NCBI GenBank assembly: GCA_964615305.1
Contig: CAZTNA010000004.1
Span: 1-64,000, forward strand
Direction: 5' to 3'
Length of the DNA: 64,000 nucleotides
Source: Bog-950 sp964615305
GTDB lineage: Bacteria; Bacteroidota; Bacteroidia; Chitinophagales; LD1
Under the pieces are notes generated by a model. It made no database searches and was not told the origin of the DNA. It saw only the letters and a program-made list of their open reading frames with translations. The translations under genes and the position numbers were made by a program. This document shows, piece after piece, positions 61,465 to 64,000 of this stretch; within the stretch, counting starts at the first letter, position 1, and every line of letters starts with the position of its first letter.

Positions 61465-61881
61465 TTACAGATCCTCTCCGTATATCTTTACCACGTCCTT
61501 ATTGGTAACAATACCAACAAGCAATCCGTCTTTAACCACGGGAACAGATTGGAATTTTCCCATTGATAAGATTTCTACAACCTTCGAAAAGTCATCATCA
61601 GGGTTAACCGAAACCGGGTTCAGGGTCATTACTTCCTTAATGTTGAATGTAGCATTGAGCGAAGCCAAGTTCATGGCATTTCCTGCCATGAGTTTGGTTG
61701 AAAGAAATTTCATGATGTCGTTAATACTAACAATACCTATCAGTTGGTCGTTTTCTGCTACAGGCAGGTGCTGTATTTTATATAGGTCGAAGAACTCAAT
61801 AATATCACTGAACTTGGTAGTGGTGTTTGCTACAATTACTTTTTGTGTCATCAACTGCGAAACCGGAATTTTCTTTGCCAT
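61465..61881 (-). CDS. Two-CBS-domain protein
   Basis: 138 residues composed of two CBS motifs (about 8-62 and 78-132; PVAENDQLIGIVSINDIMKF, PVVKDGLLVGIVTNKDVVKI). Stand-alone CBS pairs bind adenine nucleotides and regulate other proteins; the partner is not apparent from the neighbourhood. Confidence 0.92.
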   Translation of the reverse strand: MAKKIPVSQLMTQKVIVANTTTKFSDIIEFFDLYKIQHLPVAENDQLIGIVSINDIMKFLSTKLMAGNAMNLASLNATFNIKEVMTLNPVSVNPDDDFSKVVEILSMGKFQSVPVVKDGLLVGIVTNKDVVKIYGEDL

Positions 61882-62067
61882 AATGTTTATTTTTAGTGAG
61901 GCAAATATGCTCGATTGTATTCTTTTTTTCTAATGACCATAGTTATTAGTATGGCTGACAAACCTCAGTAGAAGAAAGCCCTCTCTTTAATTCAAAAAGG
62001 TGTGTGTGGAAATACTTTTTCTAATGTTCTTTCCCCGTTTATTTTCACCCTTGATAAATTACACAAC

Positions 62068-62892
62068 TTGCTTAAAAAGTATTTCAACAAAGTTCTATTA
62101 TATAACCTGCTTATAGCTTTAGGCATTTTCATTTTTCTGTTGCTAATTGTTCAGTGGAGTTTAAAATCTTATACACGCCATGGCGAAAGTATTACAGTGC
62201 CTGATTTGCGCGGTATGAGTTTCGAGCAAGTAAAATCGGTGCTTTCTGATAACAATTTGGAGTGGCAGGTTATGGATTCTGTGTTCGATATAAGTAAGCC
62301 GCCACTCAGTATTGTTGACCAAAACCCTAAACCCAAAGCTAACGTAAAGCAAGGACGAACTATCTATATTACCATTAATGCCACCACAGCACCCGCTACC
62401 GAAATTCCTGACTTAATAGGAAGAAGCAGTTTAAAATACGCTAAAATGCAATTAGAGAGCTACGGATTGAAAGTTGGCGAACCAATTTACAAACCCGATC
62501 CGCATTTGAACTCTGTTATTGGGTTAATGGTAAACGGAAAGAATGTTACTAAAAAAATGAAAGTGCCTAAAGGAACGGTTGTTACTTTAGTTTTGGGCGA
62601 TGGTTTGGGCAACAGTAGAATATCAGTTCCTTATTTGATTGGGCTGCGATACGATGAAGCCGAGTTTAAACTAAAGGGGTATTCGCTTAATGTAGGAGCA
62701 GCAATTGTAGATGATGGTGTAAGCGATACTACCGGGGCTATAGTATATAAGCAGAATCCTGCTTTTGGTTCGGGCAATACTATTCGTATAGGCGAGCCTA
62801 TTGATTTGTTTTTAGCTAGAGAACTACCGGAAGGCATTGAAGTTGACCCTTCGTTATACGACCAAATGGATTCGGTAGCAACAGAGCCATAA
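62068..62892 (+). CDS. PASTA-domain membrane protein
   Basis: 274-275 residues from a TTG at 62068 (MLKKYFNKVLLYNLLIALGI), chosen because it gives a short tail then one membrane segment; a GTG at 62002 in frame would add 22 residues. Three PASTA domains follow (about 45-112, 113-182, 183-255; VPDLRGMSFEQVKSVL, IPDLIGRSSLKYAKMQL, VPYLIGLRYDEAEFKL). There is no kinase domain. PASTA domains bind peptidoglycan fragments in Gram-positive kinases and penicillin-binding proteins; here the role is unknown. Confidence 0.85.
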   Translation: MLKKYFNKVLLYNLLIALGIFIFLLLIVQWSLKSYTRHGESITVPDLRGMSFEQVKSVLSDNNLEWQVMDSVFDISKPPLSIVDQNPKPKANVKQGRTIYITINATTAPATEIPDLIGRSSLKYAKMQLESYGLKVGEPIYKPDPHLNSVIGLMVNGKNVTKKMKVPKGTVVTLVLGDGLGNSRISVPYLIGLRYDEAEFKLKGYSLNVGAAIVDDGVSDTTGAIVYKQNPAFGSGNTIRIGEPIDLFLARELPEGIEVDPSLYDQMDSVATEP

Positions 62893-62947
62893 GAATCCAT
62901 CCAATAAAATTTCTTTATTCACGTTTTATACGGCAGATTACCGTTTT

Positions 62948-64000
62948 ATGCATAAAATATTCATTCCGATATTGTTTCTCTTGATTTTTGTTTCGGCCTT
63001 TGCCCAAGACGAGCAACTATCTGACTTGCCCGCAAATACGAAGTTGTACTACAGCACTAAGCCATTTCAAACAGCAAAGCAACACAAGTATTTAATAGAG
63101 AAAGGATCTGTTATTGTACAAACCGATACGCTTTCACTGCCTTTTGTAGATGATTTTTCTTCAAATAATCTTCGCAGCTATCGCTGGATAGAAAACAATA
63201 TAACTGATACATTTTACAACGTTTTTGGAACCTGCCTTGGGCCTGAAGGTGTTGCTACAGTTAACGGAACTTTTTCAACAGTTAGAGCATGGTACTATTC
63301 TTACGATACTCTCACACATACTATTGATTCAACTTCACAAGATTCAATACGGTTTACATTTTTTGGGCCATCTACGTCTGCATGTTTTCAACAAGCCCCT
63401 CAAACAATAGTTTATTGGAATCAATATTACACATACACTTTCGATTCTGCAGGCCAAAGAACCGACTCTACTTTGGTTACATCTAACACCACCGGCATAG
63501 ATTACTCAGCTGTTGTTTATTTTGCTCAGGCAGAATCAGGGAAACTTTGGTTCGACAACTATGCGTACGTTAACAATACATATCCTGTTAACCCGCCTAC
63601 TATTGGAGTAGCAACGCTCGATGGTTTAAATGAGTTTGGTTTGCCCTACAACGGAAACAGTATTACTACCTACGGCACTGCTGATTACCTTACATCTTTA
63701 CCTATTGACCTCTCTGCTCTGTACCCTCACGACTCAAGTTTGTATTTAAGTTTTTTCTATCAGGCAATGGGCTTGGGCGATTTTCCGGATAAAGATGATA
63801 CACTAATTGTAGAGTTCCGCGACAACAGCGGGCAGTGGAACATTGTTTGGAGCGATACCGGTTACTCGAGTATTGCCAACGTGCCGCAGGTTTTTAAACA
63901 GGTATTGCTGCATGCCGATTCACTTCCGTTTCCTTTAACCTATTACCATAATGCATTTCAGTTTCGTTTTCGCAATAAAGCATCGCTTTATGGTAACAAT
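62948..64000 (+). CDS. Exported protein, probably T9SS type A (3' part outside window)
   Basis: Open from the ATG at 62948 to the right edge, exactly 351 codons. Signal peptide MHKIFIPILFLLIFVSAFAQ. The mature part has the LPFVDDFSSNN and GVATLDGLNEFGLPYN blocks seen in a family of large Bacteroidota exported proteins that usually end with a T9SS type A sorting domain, and jelly-roll-like beta content. The C-terminus is outside the window, so the sorting domain is only expected. Confidence 0.8.
   Translation, partial: MHKIFIPILFLLIFVSAFAQDEQLSDLPANTKLYYSTKPFQTAKQHKYLIEKGSVIVQTDTLSLPFVDDFSSNNLRSYRWIENNITDTFYNVFGTCLGPEGVATVNGTFSTVRAWYYSYDTLTHTIDSTSQDSIRFTFFGPSTSACFQQAPQTIVYWNQYYTYTFDSAGQRTDSTLVTSNTTGIDYSAVVYFAQAESGKLWFDNYAYVNNTYPVNPPTIGVATLDGLNEFGLPYNGNSITTYGTADYLTSLPIDLSALYPHDSSLYLSFFYQAMGLGDFPDKDDTLIVEFRDNSGQWNIVWSDTGYSSIANVPQVFKQVLLHADSLPFPLTYYHNAFQFRFRNKASLYGNN

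Overview
The window looks like chromosome from a member of the Bacteroidota. The evidence is the giant outer-surface adhesins ending in type IX secretion (T9SS) sorting domains (type A and the CHU_C/type B form), SprB-type repeats, choice-of-anchor L and SBBP proteins, and promoters of the Bacteroidota form TTTG-N19-TAnnTTTG in front of several genes. I cannot place it to genus. No CRISPR array, insertion sequence, integrase or phage gene was seen.

Layout. 1-2.4 kb: 5' part of a minus-strand SprB/PKD adhesin that runs off the left edge. 2.5-9.1 kb: pyrH-frr, then a ribosomal-protein operon that starts abruptly at rplE and runs rpsN-rpsH-rplF-rplR-rpsE-rpmD-rplO-secY. 9.3-23.6 kb: housekeeping genes (yraN, hotdog thioesterase, saccharopine dehydrogenase-like, DinB, acyl-CoA carboxylase beta, GAF/PP2C phosphatase, aminopeptidase P, pssA-purS-rsmI, CDF transporter, YitT, secreted lipase-like hydrolase, tRNA-Lys, tgt, LptF/G permease). 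24.0-31.7 kb: a 1646-residue T9SS adhesin and an AsmA-like protein. 31.7-33.6 kb: a cytochrome c-FTR1 iron permease fusion. 33.8-38.2 kb: rpsL-rpsG-fusA-rpsJ-[67-aa exported protein]-rplC. 38.2-49.6 kb: a candidate small RNA, a cysteine desulfurase, an SBBP protein, a 2166-residue SprB adhesin and a lipid kinase. 49.7-50.5 kb: several micro-genes missed by length cut-offs. 50.5-61.3 kb: a divergent metal/redox locus. 61.4-64.0 kb: CBS protein, PASTA protein and the start of another exported protein.

The most interesting region is the divergent locus at 50.3-61.3 kb. Leftward, one apparent operon encodes an imelysin lipoprotein, a di-heme DUF1111 lipoprotein, a second imelysin lipoprotein without the signature histidine, a gamma-carboxylase-like (HTTM) membrane protein, a FecA-like TonB receptor, and two overlapping micro-genes (a 38-aa membrane peptide and a 48-aa Cys/Lys-rich peptide). 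Rightward it encodes a second di-heme DUF1111 lipoprotein, a Rieske lipoprotein and an outer-membrane barrel, followed by the cut-off end of what looks like a lost TonB receptor. The divergent promoter region carries several inverted repeats of the form TTTAGA-N4/5-TCTAAA. The same palindrome lies 25 kb away at the predicted start of transcription of the cytochrome c-FTR1 gene. I infer one metal-responsive regulon covering a periplasmic iron capture, redox and uptake system.

A second theme is the breakage of the S10-spc gene order. rplC ends its operon and rplE begins another 24.7 kb away, with rplD to rplX and the genes that normally follow secY absent from the window. Both fragments are driven by promoters sharing the same 15-base core, and a small exported-protein gene sits between rpsJ and rplC.
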